This document shows, piece by piece, positions 45,001 through 60,000 of a stretch of DNA of 64,000 bases. Origin of the DNA: Balanoglossus misakiensis (Eukaryota > Hemichordata); contig CM082593.2 in NCBI GenBank assembly GCA_040954595.2, positions 8,122,001 to 8,186,000 of the forward strand. The letters are read 5' to 3'. The notes below the pieces were generated by a model. That model did not search any database. It was not told the origin of the DNA and worked only from the letters and a program-made list of their open reading frames with translations. The position numbers were made by a program, and so were the translations under genes. Every line of letters begins with the position of its first letter. Within the stretch, counting starts at the first letter, position 1.

Positions 45001-48000
45001 AATTTTCTGTAGAATTTTATGAATGTCACATGAAAATAATATTAACTATGACAACAAACTTAAAATATGTGGTACCACTTTGATAAACGCTTAATTTGAA
45101 ATTAAATTTTTTCTTGAAAAAATAAGGTTCACAGAAACCCTAAAGTGTCAAATTGTCAAATATTATTAATTTAATACTACAGTAGTTTATTTTCCAAATA
45201 GTGCCATAAATCATACACATACACTGTTTGGCAGCTGTTCTGACCTTATTCAATACCAGATGTTACAAATAATCTATTGATACCATTTGCTGCACCGACT
45301 GTCATAATACCATACTGATAGTCTTACTTCACTATACCATGCATGCTGGACGTGGCACAAGTCAAAATTGTGATAATTTTGAATGTGTCCTCTCCAAACC
45401 CAAGTTTTCTGGTATTCCTTCTTTTTTTTCAGGATTTCAAACAAACATATGCAAATCAAGTTTTCTTCAGAACATCAGTTGGGAGAATTGTGTTTCTCTC
45501 ACACACAGAGATGTCTACATGTAAAGTGCATGTACTGTGCAGGCATGCACCATATGTATATGAAACCTCACTTTCTCTTTTCAACTGATACAAAGATCAA
45601 AATGACCTTTTATGACACTCATTTTACCAATAGTTAGTGAGTCAGCACTGGTATGTAATTATATTATCATCTGCTTGACTGTTATATTTCCTACGCATTT
45701 TATGGATATTGATATGTGGATTTGGAAATTATTTGTTTGCTTTGAAATCTATAAAAATTGATTGGAGAGTAGAGTCTCTCAATAAATTGCTTTGATGAAA
45801 TAACGCAACATTATTTTAATCATTTTGAAGCTGAGTAATTTGCATGTATTTCAATAATATGTAACTCAATGTCAAATCATTATGCCAACATACAGATCTA
45901 CAAAATTAGAACAAGTCAATTCATGTGTAAAAAAAAGGGAACATTTCATATTTCAGAAATTTCCATTTGCTAATCAGTGCACGGATTTCTTGAAAAGCTG
46001 CATTTAAAGAATTATTAATACTTGACTGATCTTATGCTTTTCATATTTTTAGACGTGGAGGTTGGCACACTGAAAATTGCTCATTTTAGTGTATGGCAAA
46101 GTGACTTGTAGAAAGATGTAATGGTTATTATTTTGACATTACATTAGTTTTCCTGACAACATGAAGATGTCAGTCTCCATTGTATATTACAAACTCTGAT
46201 ATTAAAACTATAGTGAGGAATATAGGATAGGTAACATTCAGAAATGTGCAGAATGTGAATTTAATTATATTACATTCAACTACTAATCTATATTATCTTT
46301 TCACATTATCATTTCTGTATTAGGCATCAAAACATCTGAATAAATATTTTCTGTAAAAAAATATATATACAAAATATGAAATATGCAAAAAGTCACACCA
46401 CAGATTTATTTGTCGTTTCCATGGTGATTGCTACAACAGACTTACTTCTTGAGAAGATCAACATATTCTGCCTGTCGTATCAGCCCTGTTTTCATCATAA
46501 TGGCCTGGAAGCACGGTCGATCGATGGCCCATAATTTTGTGTGTGTGATAGCTGTAGAAATAAATTGACATTTACCAGTTACAAAGAATTTGATAACACA
46601 GTTTGACTTCACTCTATTTTGTGGCATTTGCTGAAGAAGAAATTCAGAGTTAAATTTGATGAAAATACTTAACAACACCATGATTTCCAAAGAAAATCAT
46701 GACCGACTAAGAGGAAAGGTTCTATTTCTAACAAGTTTGTGCCTTGTTTAATGTCATCCAATTGGAATAAACATCTGGTGGTTAATTTTATTATCATGAA
46801 ATAAAGCAGATTTCTGTATCTGTATAGTAAAATATTGAATGACCAATTTGCTACAGGTTGGAAACATTTCATATTTCAAAATTGACATGCACAGGCGATA
46901 ATTCTCGGTATTCATGGACAAGCAGCTATATTATCATTATGCATAGCGCCCTCTACAAAATTCTGTGACAATTCTTTCTTCTTTTATGGCCATAAGTGTG
47001 GCCATCAGTCTTTGGCAGATATTCACTCATGTTCTGAAAATAAAAAAAAAAACACTTACCTTTAACAGTTGCTGTTCTTGTACAGTTATAGAGTATGGCA
47101 AGTTCCCCAAATACTTTGGATCTTCCCATTGTACACAAGAATTTCCCTTCTTTCGTAACTTCCACTTTGCCCTCTGCAAGACACAGAAATCAATACATGA
47201 TCAATTTTCTCATCTGCCCCACTCTAGATATCATTGATCGGAAGGGTCACCCATATGCCATATTACAAGTTATTCCCATCTTTTCATGGATTAACCAGAT
47301 TTCCTCTTGTCATAAATAACACTGAGGTCACACAAGTTCATTTCTCGCTGACTGGTATCTATGCATAAATGAGATTTACAAATTGTAAAGGAAGTCCCAA
47401 TGCATTGTCTGTACTGCAATATACATGCAGCTAATGTTTTCCACCCATGAACCGTGCAGGAAATAAAAAAGTTCTGCGAGCTACTAACAATGCAATCTGA
47501 TTAAAATCAGATGTAGGGAATGGCGACGTGGTTTTTTTTAGGCGACAGCATAAAAAACCACGTCGCCGTTCCCTACATCTGATTTTAATCAGATTGCTAA
47601 CAATGGTACTCCACTGAATGACAAAGGCAGTTTTAGTGTGAAACGTTCAACACCTGTATTCTAAATCACAGTTCAGAAAGTTTGTGTACATGTAGTTGAT
47701 AAATTAATCTAATACATGTATCATCTTGTTTGTACTGAAATAATGTGGCTTGATATTTCTACACTCTTCAAATCGGTTTTGAACACAACCGCTTTTTCAT
47801 TACGTATTCAATATCATTTCCATTTTTATTTGAAATTAATTGCTCATTTATATGCAAAATCAAACAGAACACAAACTTTCATTTTCAAACTATTCCCAAG
47901 AGACTACACGTATTGAAACTGAGCAGGGTCAAAATATATCAATCAATAAAGTTAAATTGGTTATAAATATTGAAAAAGAGTTGGTTGTGTACTCTAAAAC

Positions 48001-51000
48001 ACAGACACAGCTAGGCTGAAAATTTTAATGCATTATGCATCTTGAAAATAATTACTTACATTTTGTACCCCAACCTAATAAAATTACAGTTAAAAATAAT
48101 TACTGAGTTTTGTAAAGGGACCACAATCAATCGTATTTAACAAAATATTAATTACAAAATTTAGCTGCAAAGTAATCAATTTGCTTTTTAGCGAGATGGT
48201 GATGATCCAAATATCAACAACATATTCACGCCAAGTAAATGCATACATGTTTTGTATGATTGTGTCTATGCCTTGTTTCTAACGTGGATATCACCATAAT
48301 GAACAACTGGAGTTTGGTTCAGTCAGTCAGGTTTACAAGTTACACCCTTAGATGTACATGTACAGCAGCTTGAATTGAATGGAGCGACACAAACTGATAC
48401 ACCTGAATTATACATTGGTAATAAGTCTTGGGTGAGATTTTCATCTTTAATAGTCAGCTCTATATCACATTCTGCTTGTACCCATGGAAGGTAGAGTTTC
48501 TTAATTCTGATACAATTGTCTCTTAGATTACCCCCTCTAGTAAAGCAATTTACTAGAACTCACTCTGAATTCACTGACCAAATTGCCTCTGTTGCCATTT
48601 TCATTGCTTAATAATGAGAAAGTAAAAGCCAGATAAAATGATAGGCTGACTCGCTGAAAAAAACACAGATTGGAAAATGTCCCACCGATAGAAATTGTCT
48701 TCTTTCATGGAATTTGCCAGGAAATTGAGGCTGTAATATTTTCGCGATGATCAGTTTTGGAAGGAATTATCATTAACTGTCAAAGGTGACTGGCAAATTC
48801 TATTATCATTCTCGCCAAAGTGAAATCAAATTTGGTCATGAAAGGGGAAATGCAATTTCCTGTGAAAATGAGGTGAATACAAAAAAACGAGACAGATAAT
48901 TGTCGGATCTTCTGCTCCGAATAATTACAGCAATTCTGTTTTTCCTACTTGTGTTATCGAAACTTATTGAGGACACACAAATAGCGAAGATTTCCAATTT
49001 TCTTATTCTAGCTGCAAAGAGATATATTTATATTGTGTGATGTTATAAAACGGAGATTAACTTTGCTAACTTTATGAACTATGTTCAGCAGATACAGAAG
49101 ACAGAATTTTTTTATTCCAAATAGAAAAACAGACTAGATAACCACATAAAGAAATGGGGGAAATATCTGAAACTAACTGGTCCACAAGTTACAACCATGA
49201 TTTGTAACTTACACTGACGCATCGATCATGTTGTCATTTTTCTTTTTAACACTTCTGACAGTGATGAGATACTTTTAATACAATAGTATAAAATATTTCC
49301 CTATAAAACAGGAGAGTAAATTTTCACAACAGGAAATTACAAGTATTATCTCATTGAAATTTACATGTTTAGGATAAAACAAAAATTTCAGAAGACAAGT
49401 TATGGATGTACAAATGTTCAAGTTAATGTGGCTAAAATCCTGTCAATCACAGTGCATTTCTAACCCCACATTCACAGTGCTTTTATACTTTTCCGATATT
49501 TATAGTAATATGTTTAAAATCAAGGGAAAGGGTAGTCTGAAATAACGACTGGCGCAGGTTCGGTTTGCTGGGCTTACACACAGTGAAAAAATACACCCCA
49601 GTTAGGATTCCAGACTAGGGAAAAGGTTATGGAAAGTAAGAGGTTAAAGGGACAAAGTCTCTCTCTCGCTGCCCTTATTCCATTAATTATGTTTGATACA
49701 AGACACCGTTTATGTTAATGTACATGTGTATATATAGTGAATCAAAATTAAACCACACACAACTTCCATCTCGTTTGTATGGTATGAGAGTAAAAATTCG
49801 CCCAAAATGAATAAATGTTAAGACCAATTATTCATTTTGGTGAGTTTGTCACTCTCGTGTCTACAAGCGGGATGGAAGGTGTGTGTGGTTTAATGTTGAT
49901 TCACTATATATCCACATGTAGAATAACATAAATGGTGTCGTGTATCAAACATAATTAATGGAAAAAGGGCAGCGAGAGAGAGACTTTGTCCCTTTAATAG
50001 GTTAGAACAATGGGCATAAAATGAACAGTGGTATAAACTTACTAAAACCCATACTCATTGTAAATGGCTGTTCTATCATGTAAGCATCTTCCCACCTGCT
50101 CTCTTTAATGTTTTTAATATACCTTCAGGATTCAATCTAGTCTCTCAACATATTCCTATTTACCATATTTTCAATATTTGAAGAGTATGTTCTCGTTTTT
50201 TTTCCCTCTGACATTTTGCATGAAAGGGTTGTTAGCCTTGAGCTCAATATAGTTTGACTCGCTCACAAGATCTGTGCATTTGCAAGATTCTTTAATGAGA
50301 AGTAGAGTGAACGTTATGGAGTTGAAAAAGAACACCCACAACCACCGTGTAATTAACCAATCACAAGCTTCTTCTTTTGTGTGCGTCTTTCAACTCTGAA
50401 GCACATTTTGCAGTTTACCCATCAACACTGGGATGTCAATTTAATCAGAGTAGAGTGAGAGCTGACCAGACTACATTCTGAACACTGCTCCAGTTCTTTG
50501 AATCCATGCCAGAATCGCAAGAAAACTGCACCATTCTGAACAAATATGCGAGGAGAAGCGTATTAAACCAAATTAGCCCCATGCTAGTTTCCCCAGAAAT
50601 ACAAATAAACAGTTTATTGCGCTGGTCCAACTTAACAGTCTTGTCACAGTCTTGTCAAGTAGCCTAGCAGTGAGGTCATTCAGCTGTGGTTATTTTTAAT
50701 AACATCTGATTATCTACAAGTTCTCTCTTTGCTGTGCTTAGATTAGTTTTGATCAATCAATACACCATGGAGGAACAGACAAAATGGCCCTAGGGAAATA
50801 TTCTTGCACCTTCGCTCTAGCATGATGATGAAAAGAAAAAATAGTGTCAAGGACACTGTGGTCCCATTTGAGGATTACACACAAAAAGGTATACACCAGA
50901 ATAATAATCACAGGTGACATTGGCAAGCAGATATGACCTACATGTAACTATATACAAATATGGAAATGTAAAAAAATTAACAAGGAATATATGCCCACAC

Positions 51001-54000
51001 AATTAACTGTCATGTGTCATGGGAATCTTACAAGTGATGAACAACAAATCGTAAATGTACGGAAAAAACATTCTGAGCCGGCATAATTTGTTGTGAAACA
51101 ATTCTTTGCCAGTTTTGGCAGCCGAGCTTCACCACAAGGACACACATTCAATCGGAGGAGACGTCTGTGGAGTTGGCAAGAGGAGGGCTGTGAGAGTCGA
51201 CTTTGCTAAAAGCTAAACTGGCCACCAACATCAAATTTCTAAAGGGCTGTCAATCATAAAAAAAAAACATGACCTGATTTGTCCTTTGACCTTTGACATC
51301 TCTGACAACACAATAACTTTTATTGCATTTGATGGTTGCTAAGCATACATTCCGTTCAGAGTCTAGATGTGCATTTTAATCAGACACCCAAGTACAACTG
51401 TCAATGCATATCAAATCAGAACTCCGTGTATGGTCACATAAACTGAGAACGGTTAAATAACAAAATCCATGCATTTGAAATCTTGCCCATGTGGCAATAT
51501 CGTTTCCAAGCAATAGACTCCTATCATCTCCATGAATACATATTATAAATTACTAGTTTGGGGAGTTTAAATGTCATTCACAAATGCATTTAAATCACCA
51601 GAACCTGATAAGTCTCAAACGTATTTCCCCCCTTTTGGATGTCACACGGGTCAAGGCATAGTAAAAAGCTCGTTAGGTCCTCCCGGAATCGTTAAGAATC
51701 CAGATCGAGTGAATATCAATGCTTAACTGTTTTCTAATGGGTCATCATAGCGACTGAGTACTTACATGTATTAAGATAACACTTGAGTTTATTCTTAAAC
51801 TGGCTTTTAAAAGCTACATGTAAGGTTAATGAAAATTTATAGGGCTGTCGGGGGAAATTGTTTTGGTCTCTATGAACTGTGATCACACAACATTCTGCTT
51901 CACTTCTCCTGTCAATTTCACAAATTTTACAGAACTGACTCCTTTGATATCTTGGACTTTGACTTTTGTGTATAAAGATATCTGTCTGCTGAGGAAGCAA
52001 GATTTTTTAATATACCTGCATCAGAAGTCATAAAGTCTGACTTCAAATATACAATGTACAGTTCTCCACAGGATTACCGGGTAATTTAATAATCAGAAAA
52101 TAGCCTAATACCCAACACAGGCATTTTTTTCAATTAACATCCAGATGGATTCTTTATATAGGTTTGCATCTCCAATTGTTTTGAGCAGAATTCATCTCTT
52201 CTGATAGTTTACATAGAAACACTGAACTCTTCTAATACAAAAGGCTATTTTGCAAGAACTCAAAGTAACAAAACAAAATACAGTCAATGATGTGAAAACA
52301 GTGATTGTACAACAACATCTTATTTTAATCACCACAAGGAACATACTACTTGCACAAATTTCTCCCATAACACAAATATGCAAATATTCACAATACTTCT
52401 TGATTTTTAAATTATTGAACCATTTTCATATTCAGACTGTTTTTTGGATATCTTTGGTAGTGATCACAGTTCAGACAGACAAAAACATTCATTAATACTG
52501 TACCAACATTTCATGATTCACTAAATCTTTAATCTCGTAAATCAATTGGCACCTTGGCTTTAAGTCTGATTATTTAAAATAAGGATGTTCATGGCTTTTG
52601 CATCTTTTCTAGGCCAAGTTGGCATGATCTGACAAGTTCTGCAATGCTATCTAAACATCTCTGAAATTCCCCATTAAAAATTAACTGCCATAAAATCAGA
52701 GATTAATGTTTCATCTTCATGATCTTGCTATCTTTGTCACATTGGTGACTTTGTTCACAAGCAAACTTTCACCTCCAGGTCAGAAGCACCACAAAGATTC
52801 CAGTTTGTTTGACCTACCGACAAGTTTCCCATATCAGATTGGTGATGTCTATGAATTATAACAGTGATATGCGACAATAAAAGATGTCCAGTATATTACA
52901 CATACCATACATTGCAGTGGAAGGACAAGAGGTTCTATTCCCTGTACACATTTTGTTCTCATCTGTGAATATGATGCTTCATATCATATTGACACTTTTC
53001 TTCTGAGTTCTCAGTTTTCACTTTTCCAGGATTTCAATCTTACTTTGCCTATCAGCTTGCATCACACATGACAATGTATAAATTCGTTTTTGAAATTTAC
53101 CGAAGATCTGGTTATGGTTTTAAATATTAAAACCTCTATGGATATAGATTCAATTTTACAGAAGTCAGTATCTCCATGTCCTGCCCCAAATCAACAGTCA
53201 CATTGTATTGTGCTAATTCTTAAAATCAGCAAAATCAAACAACAAATTAAAGTGAAGGGGTCGTTGCGCAGCGTTTGTTTGTTTTTTATAAACATCCACA
53301 AATCCCTGAAATTAGATAATTCTTAGAATGAACGAAGCAGCCAACTGTAGCAAAGACTGGGCATGACAGCAACTGAAGATCCTAGTAGGTCGTGGTGACT
53401 GCAGTGGGGTTTGCTCTGTTATGGGAGGACATATTCTCATCAAGGGGGACACCCACGCGGCGCGACGACCCCTTCCCTTTAAAATGTATGTAAACATATT
53501 GGCAGTTTGGACAGAGTCCTTTTGAGCATCAGTCTACGATCTCTGGGAGTAAATGGTTTGACTGTTGAACCACTTAAGGGTGATAAAATAAGAGCAAGGA
53601 AATTTCCTCGTTATTTTGAAGTATAACTTGTAGTCATAACTCAATTGGATGTTGGTTTATGTACCTCATAAAAAATCACTGCTTCAGCAAAGCAATCATA
53701 ACTTGCGCATTGATTATGCAAGGCATGAACTTCACATACAGATTGTCACGTAACTTTGAACTAATTCTAGTCTTCATTACTTTTATTACAATGGGTAATG
53801 TTATGGATAAAGTGATATTTAATTTTTTTTCACATTATGATTTGAATACAGTTACAAGACCTTTAAAGGGATATTAGCTGTATTTGGCTTTTCGTCAGCA
53901 TTTTTGCTCTGTGTGCCAAATGCAGTTTCTTGTTCTACTCCAAACAACATGCCAATATACCAAGTCGACAGCCTGTCAACATAGCATGTACATGTATGTG

Positions 54001-57000
54001 TGCGTGCATTGTTTTTGTTGACAACTGAATTCTAGTCCAGACCAGAATACACATTTTGCACAATAACAATGCTGACTGTACACATATAGGTTGTGTATAT
54101 ATACTGGATACTGGGCATTTCATCATGTTTCAGGAAATTGAACAGGAAACTGCAGTACATACACAAAACAAAAATACTGAAAACATAGTGCAAAGTTACA
54201 GCTAATGGAGCTTTAATGTAGCAAACTAAATAACCAATGAGATATAAGAGTGGCAGCCAATCAACAAACCCTACCGATATGTAACACGTGGATTACAGTG
54301 GAATTTACAATAATGATTATATCCTTTAATAATACAAAAGATCTTGCACTGCAAAGTGTACTTTTAGACACATACTGGCACTAAATTCATGAATGCACAA
54401 GTCTGAGAAGCGTGAAAAATTGACGAGACAAATTGAAACTGCATGTAAACAGTAACCTTGTGTAGATTTCCGATTTTATAATCCCACATAGCCAGCAGCT
54501 ATTCTATAATGAAAATTGTGTGAAAGCCATTGCAAATAAACTCTTTGTTTCACAACTTTTCACTTCAGTTTTATTTTTATGTGGCTACACTTTTTTTCCA
54601 ATTTCCTGAAATTACAAATTAATGACCATATTTATTTAGTCTATCAATAAAATGTGTCCAATTATTTGGGAATGGTTTCTCATTCACTACAGCATTCTGA
54701 TTTTATGTCAATATTCATAAATTTCACCTACAGGAAACATTGATTGATTTTTAAGCGCAGAAAATAATTCTTTCAGAGCTGAACTCACAGACAGAAGTGG
54801 GTACCTAGTCAATGTTAAGCCTCAGGAACAAACAAAATCATTTCACTGTATTTTTTATTAATAGGAAATTTTTACTGTTCTACCTGATGACCGTGATAAA
54901 ATGCCATGAAATGAAACGATATACAGCCAACACATTTCACAAACTGTACAGTTAATATTTCAGAATCTGCTCTAGCATTCCCAGCTCTGCTTCTGGTTAT
55001 AATCATCAGCTCTCTATACAGAAGAAAATCATTTGTTTGGCAAATTGTACAGCAAATTTCTTTCAAAAGAAAACAATATCATGAAATCTTAATATTGTGT
55101 TTAGTATCATAGACATGATTGATTGATTTAGAACATGTTTATTGTAGATGACAATCTTGAATCAATGATAATTGTCTTGGATCTTGACAATACAGTCAAA
55201 AATCTTGAACAATTTTGATGTTAGTTTAAATGACATCAAATTTAGAAGTAATAAAAATTATCACATAAAAGTTTAGATGGTTTATCACTTATAATATATA
55301 CATTGAATTTGTACTGTTAATCTTGACGCTTGAATTTATTTTATAATTGGGGATCGATGATGAAGGAGAAAAAAAATGCTTGATTTTGAGGCTGATAGCA
55401 AAGTCTGTAATCAAAGCAGGGAAGTGATTCTTATTCGAAGGAAATGAAAGTGGGGCGTTGTATATCAAGGGATAGTGTCAGTCAGACTGACAGGAAATTG
55501 AAGGAAGAAAAGTAGGAGCATTGGGTGGAACGTGTTCATCTCATATGCAATGTAATTTAGAATTATTTAGATGGATGATACACAGTGGAAATTTCATCCA
55601 AAGGGCCGTTCACAAAGACTTGTTCATTCTGGTGGCCTGAAATAAAACAGTGGAGGCGTGCTGAAATATACTGTAAAACGGGTTATTTTCGCGAGCAATA
55701 AATTTTCGCGAAATACGCGAGAGTTAAAAAAAGTGAGAGAAAAAAGTCGCGTAATTTTTGTTTTCAGAGATACCGATGCAGAGAAATACAAGAATGCCAA
55801 AATTAATCCTTGGGTAGCAGTTGCCTATTTTGATATCGAGAAAATTAACTGTCGCGAAAATAACCCGTTTTACAGTATATCGAGAGGCATCTGATAGCTT
55901 CAAGTCAGCTGAGACTGGACAAATTAATAGTGGTTTTAAATTCAGGGAATGTATAGTTTGAAATTTGGATGATATACAGCAGCACAGATATGCTTTAGGA
56001 TCAGCGAGTTGCCTTGTTGATGAAGTGACCTTTGACCCGGTCGGCGCAATATGATGGGGAAGCCTACTTGATCAGGTTAGAACTCGCACAGACAATCATT
56101 TGGGGATCAATCTCTGGACTATTCCTCATGAAAGCGTGGGTATTTAGGATGCATCTGTGCGTTGATTGGGAAGAAACTAAGTTTGTAGCTGTCGACTGAT
56201 CAGGATATGTAAATGTGGATTATTGTGCATAAATTAATACCAGGTTCAAAGACAGGCACGTAGAAAGGCTAATCTGACCACCTAATGGTGGAATGGGTAT
56301 GGCCAGGCTGATTGGACGTATGTTAAAGCCCCTATAGCTGCCAAATTTCACATATTTTTTTCCACAGTAAAATACTTCAAATAAATTCCCTGTCCTCTAA
56401 AATCCTCACCATTAAGCCAATTACTTGCATTTGCATCAGTTTGTCATCTCTTGGCAACGCATACCACGATAGCTGCGTACTGTTTGTATGGAGGCTGATT
56501 AAATTGGTGCGGCACCGTTTCAATACATAGCGTGTTCAAATTACAACATGCAGTCACAATCGGGCATCAATAAGGTGTTCATGTATACCTATCAGTATTT
56601 TTATTTAGGTGGACCAATTTGAGTTGGAAAATAAAATCCATGAAAATAATGCAAAAAGTGGCAGCACTAGAGGCTTTAAATGAGATACTATGGGCAAGGA
56701 AAGATATCAGGACAAATTGTATCAGACAGGATGAATAAAAGAACGAATTAACTGATATGTATTGTAGCTGTCTAGGTTTGTTTGTCATGAGTGATCAGTA
56801 AATGGGCACATTAGCAAACAGTGGATGAAACTATTGCAGAGATGGTGAGATGAGTACTGGACCAGTTAATGGATGTATAGAATGATACTAGAATGGAAAC
56901 ATGGTAATGCATCTGAGCCCAATATAAGGACACTTGAGGGTTACACGTACTATTTGTAGAATATTTATAATACGATTATGAAACTTTGCCGCCACTAGAA

Positions 57001-60000
57001 CCGACATTTTCCAACACCATATTGCATTATGGGAGTACATGTATGTATTAATCTGACTGGTCTGACGCAACAAATCCAAATTACTTCAAACCTATACACT
57101 AAGGAAGAAGTGTAGATTGCTATGACTATAACTACACTGCCAGTGAGCTATTTTCAAAATACCTGCACATAGGGTGACAAGAATGGACCAAAGTATGGCC
57201 CTGGCTAGAAATGCCTCTTTGAGTGTAGGATTTTACACATTTGAAGACAATGTCTGATCGGGCCGGAGTAGTGTCTCAAAACCAACACTGTTATCCATAT
57301 CCGGAACACATCATGTCAGATCTTGTGAAAATGGAGCAGTTACCATGGGCATTACTAAATCATGAAACAACCCAAAACGACCCAAAAACACTTACAATTG
57401 ATTATCAGAACAGAAAACTCTGATAATGTTGAAGACTACTTGTGGCTTGTGATACCATTTGTCAAACAAAATACTACAACTCGCTTATCTAGAAGCGTAT
57501 CACCATTACTTTACCAGTTCATGAAATTAGGCTGTATCAGAATGACACCATTAACGTGCCGGTATACTATAACCAAATTGCCACTTTTCGGAAAACCATT
57601 CTGGAAATTAGATTATCAAGTCTAACTTGGAAATGTGAGCAAACATAGTCTCGGTTACCCAGACTCCTCTGCTTCTTCCGTTGCCCTCCAGAAGGAGGAT
57701 CTGGGGAAATACCAAAGAAAAATCTCCAGGCAAAGATGGCCGACTCGAGGCAAAAGTGATGCATGATGGTTGCAGCCTAAAACATAAAAAATACATGCTG
57801 AGAAGTGCTGGACCTGCTGAAACTGTCCACAAATTGAAGAGAGAGAGAAGTTTGGTAAATAGTTTTCTAATATCGTCATATCATAATATCAAATTGTCAT
57901 AAATGGTTTTCTCTGATTGGCTATTATACTGCTTTTTTATCTTACAAGTTCAATATTGCATTTTATTGGAAAATATGTGTGGACCTATTAACTTGGAACA
58001 AAAACAAGCTCATATAGTGAAAAACTGACTGCCAATTAAAGCACATACCAGTACATAAACATATTGTACATATATTGAAGGCACATTGTGAACATACTTT
58101 ATAATGGAGGTTTATATTTATCAGTGTGTATCTGCAATCTTTCAGGTCATCTGATTCATAGAGAAGTCAGTCGACCAGAGGAGGCTGACGCACTTCCAGC
58201 AAAGCATCCTGGGAGATTCTGATGAGTTTCTAATCATGTATTTTTTTATAAGAGGATGGAGAATGACATTCATGTCAGGCAGAACGCCTCCCCGAAGATG
58301 AGGCACTAGATGAAGCCATGGAACTCATTTCCAGATATGACAAACTCAGCAGCGAGATGAGGTCATGAAAGCCGTTTTTAGGCCACTGGAAATGGACAGC
58401 TTTCTGATTGAAAACTTTGTCTGATGCAGAGTAAGTGGGATAGTTCCATCAACCAACAAATTGCCGTACCAATTAACCACTTTGTTGCTGGGTCATTCCC
58501 TCCGTTGCTAGGCAGGGTTCATGAGAAACACACTGGCACTACATTACACGGCCGTTATTACAATTTTGATGGAAATGATATGGCACATCTGACTCAGTAA
58601 GTTTTCCTCTGATGAGTAGAACACCCAGTCTAATTCTGATTTGAAGCCAACACACTGTGAAGTTTTTTACTTCTATAATTTTCTCTTCTGTGACTTTTAG
58701 CCTGAAATAAATAGAGTTCCTACATGTTCACATGAAGCTCAATTTTACACGAAAAAGGAAGCAGTATGTTAGTAACAAATAAGATCGACATTTTTGCTGA
58801 TCCTAAAAACAAAATCCAAGATGACTATTAGTCCATTATATTTTCTCTTCATATCATTTTTTACCACCATTTCTGTACAACACATTCAAGTTTAGTGGCT
58901 TAAAGAATTACACAACACAAAGAGGTGTGTTGACAGGTTTGTTGATCACTGCAGCATATGAGAAAAAAAGTTGTGCCAAGGTTCATAATAATCGAAAAAT
59001 CTAACTGGCAGGGTTTGCTGAATCAGGAGAAATGCATATCTGTTAGCTTCTCCGGCCTTAAATACTAATCATACGATTTTTTTGTTGTGACACTGTAAAA
59101 ATCGATCATCTCAAGACTGGGGATATCTTAGTGTGCATGTGCACTTCATTCATTTTCAGAGAACATGTCAATTCTAACCAACTTATCAGTGTACCGGTAT
59201 ATTCATTAAATAAAACCCCAAAATTATTCTTTGTGACCAAAAACACTTCTAGTGCAATCCAACCTATTATTATTATTATTCCAATTATGATAGTTATAAG
59301 AATTTTTGATTTATTTATTATAGATAATGATGATCTTGACATTTTGCCATGTCAATTTTTATCTTAACTACATTAATAATATTGAATAAAGCCACATTAA
59401 AAGTCACTGATGTAAAAAATGAAGAATGTGGAAATTTGCCCCGTAGCTGCCAAGAGCAACCCGCTGTGAGCAAAATGTTAGCTACGAAATTAAAGTCAAT
59501 GGAAAATTAGGGAAACTGCACATCATATTATTCCACTAGTAAACTATGATATATTTCGGCAGCTACATGCCAATATTTTGACATCTGGGTGTAAATGGAT
59601 CATACCATGAAGAAAGCTACAAAGTGATAATGTAAAAGTAATTCTCTATATAAGAAATGTTCACATACATTGCATTTTGCTCATTTAAAAGGCATGGAAC
59701 TATTACCTTATTTAGTATCAGTGTGCCCTCTAAGCCCATATGATAACAAACTCACTTAGTGACTCAAAAAAATTATCCACAATACATACATGTACAGGTA
59801 TAGGACTGACTCAGAGAAATTTCTCGAAATCCTCAAGTGACCCAAATTTGTTAGAGGGCAAAGCTGGTTAATATTATGTAATTTACAATTATGGAACCAT
59901 TACTAGCATGAGAAGTTGAAGAAGAAAACGAGACTAATTTCTAACCGTGAGAACGAAGAAGTAACACACTTTGAGATCAATTTGGTGCAATCAGCTTTGC

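Noticed and set aside
57567-57902. Four overlapping ORFs of 65-74 codons, partly similar to a 104-codon ORF at 28872-29186
   Set aside because: The similarity comes from the family I inverted-repeat element at both places.
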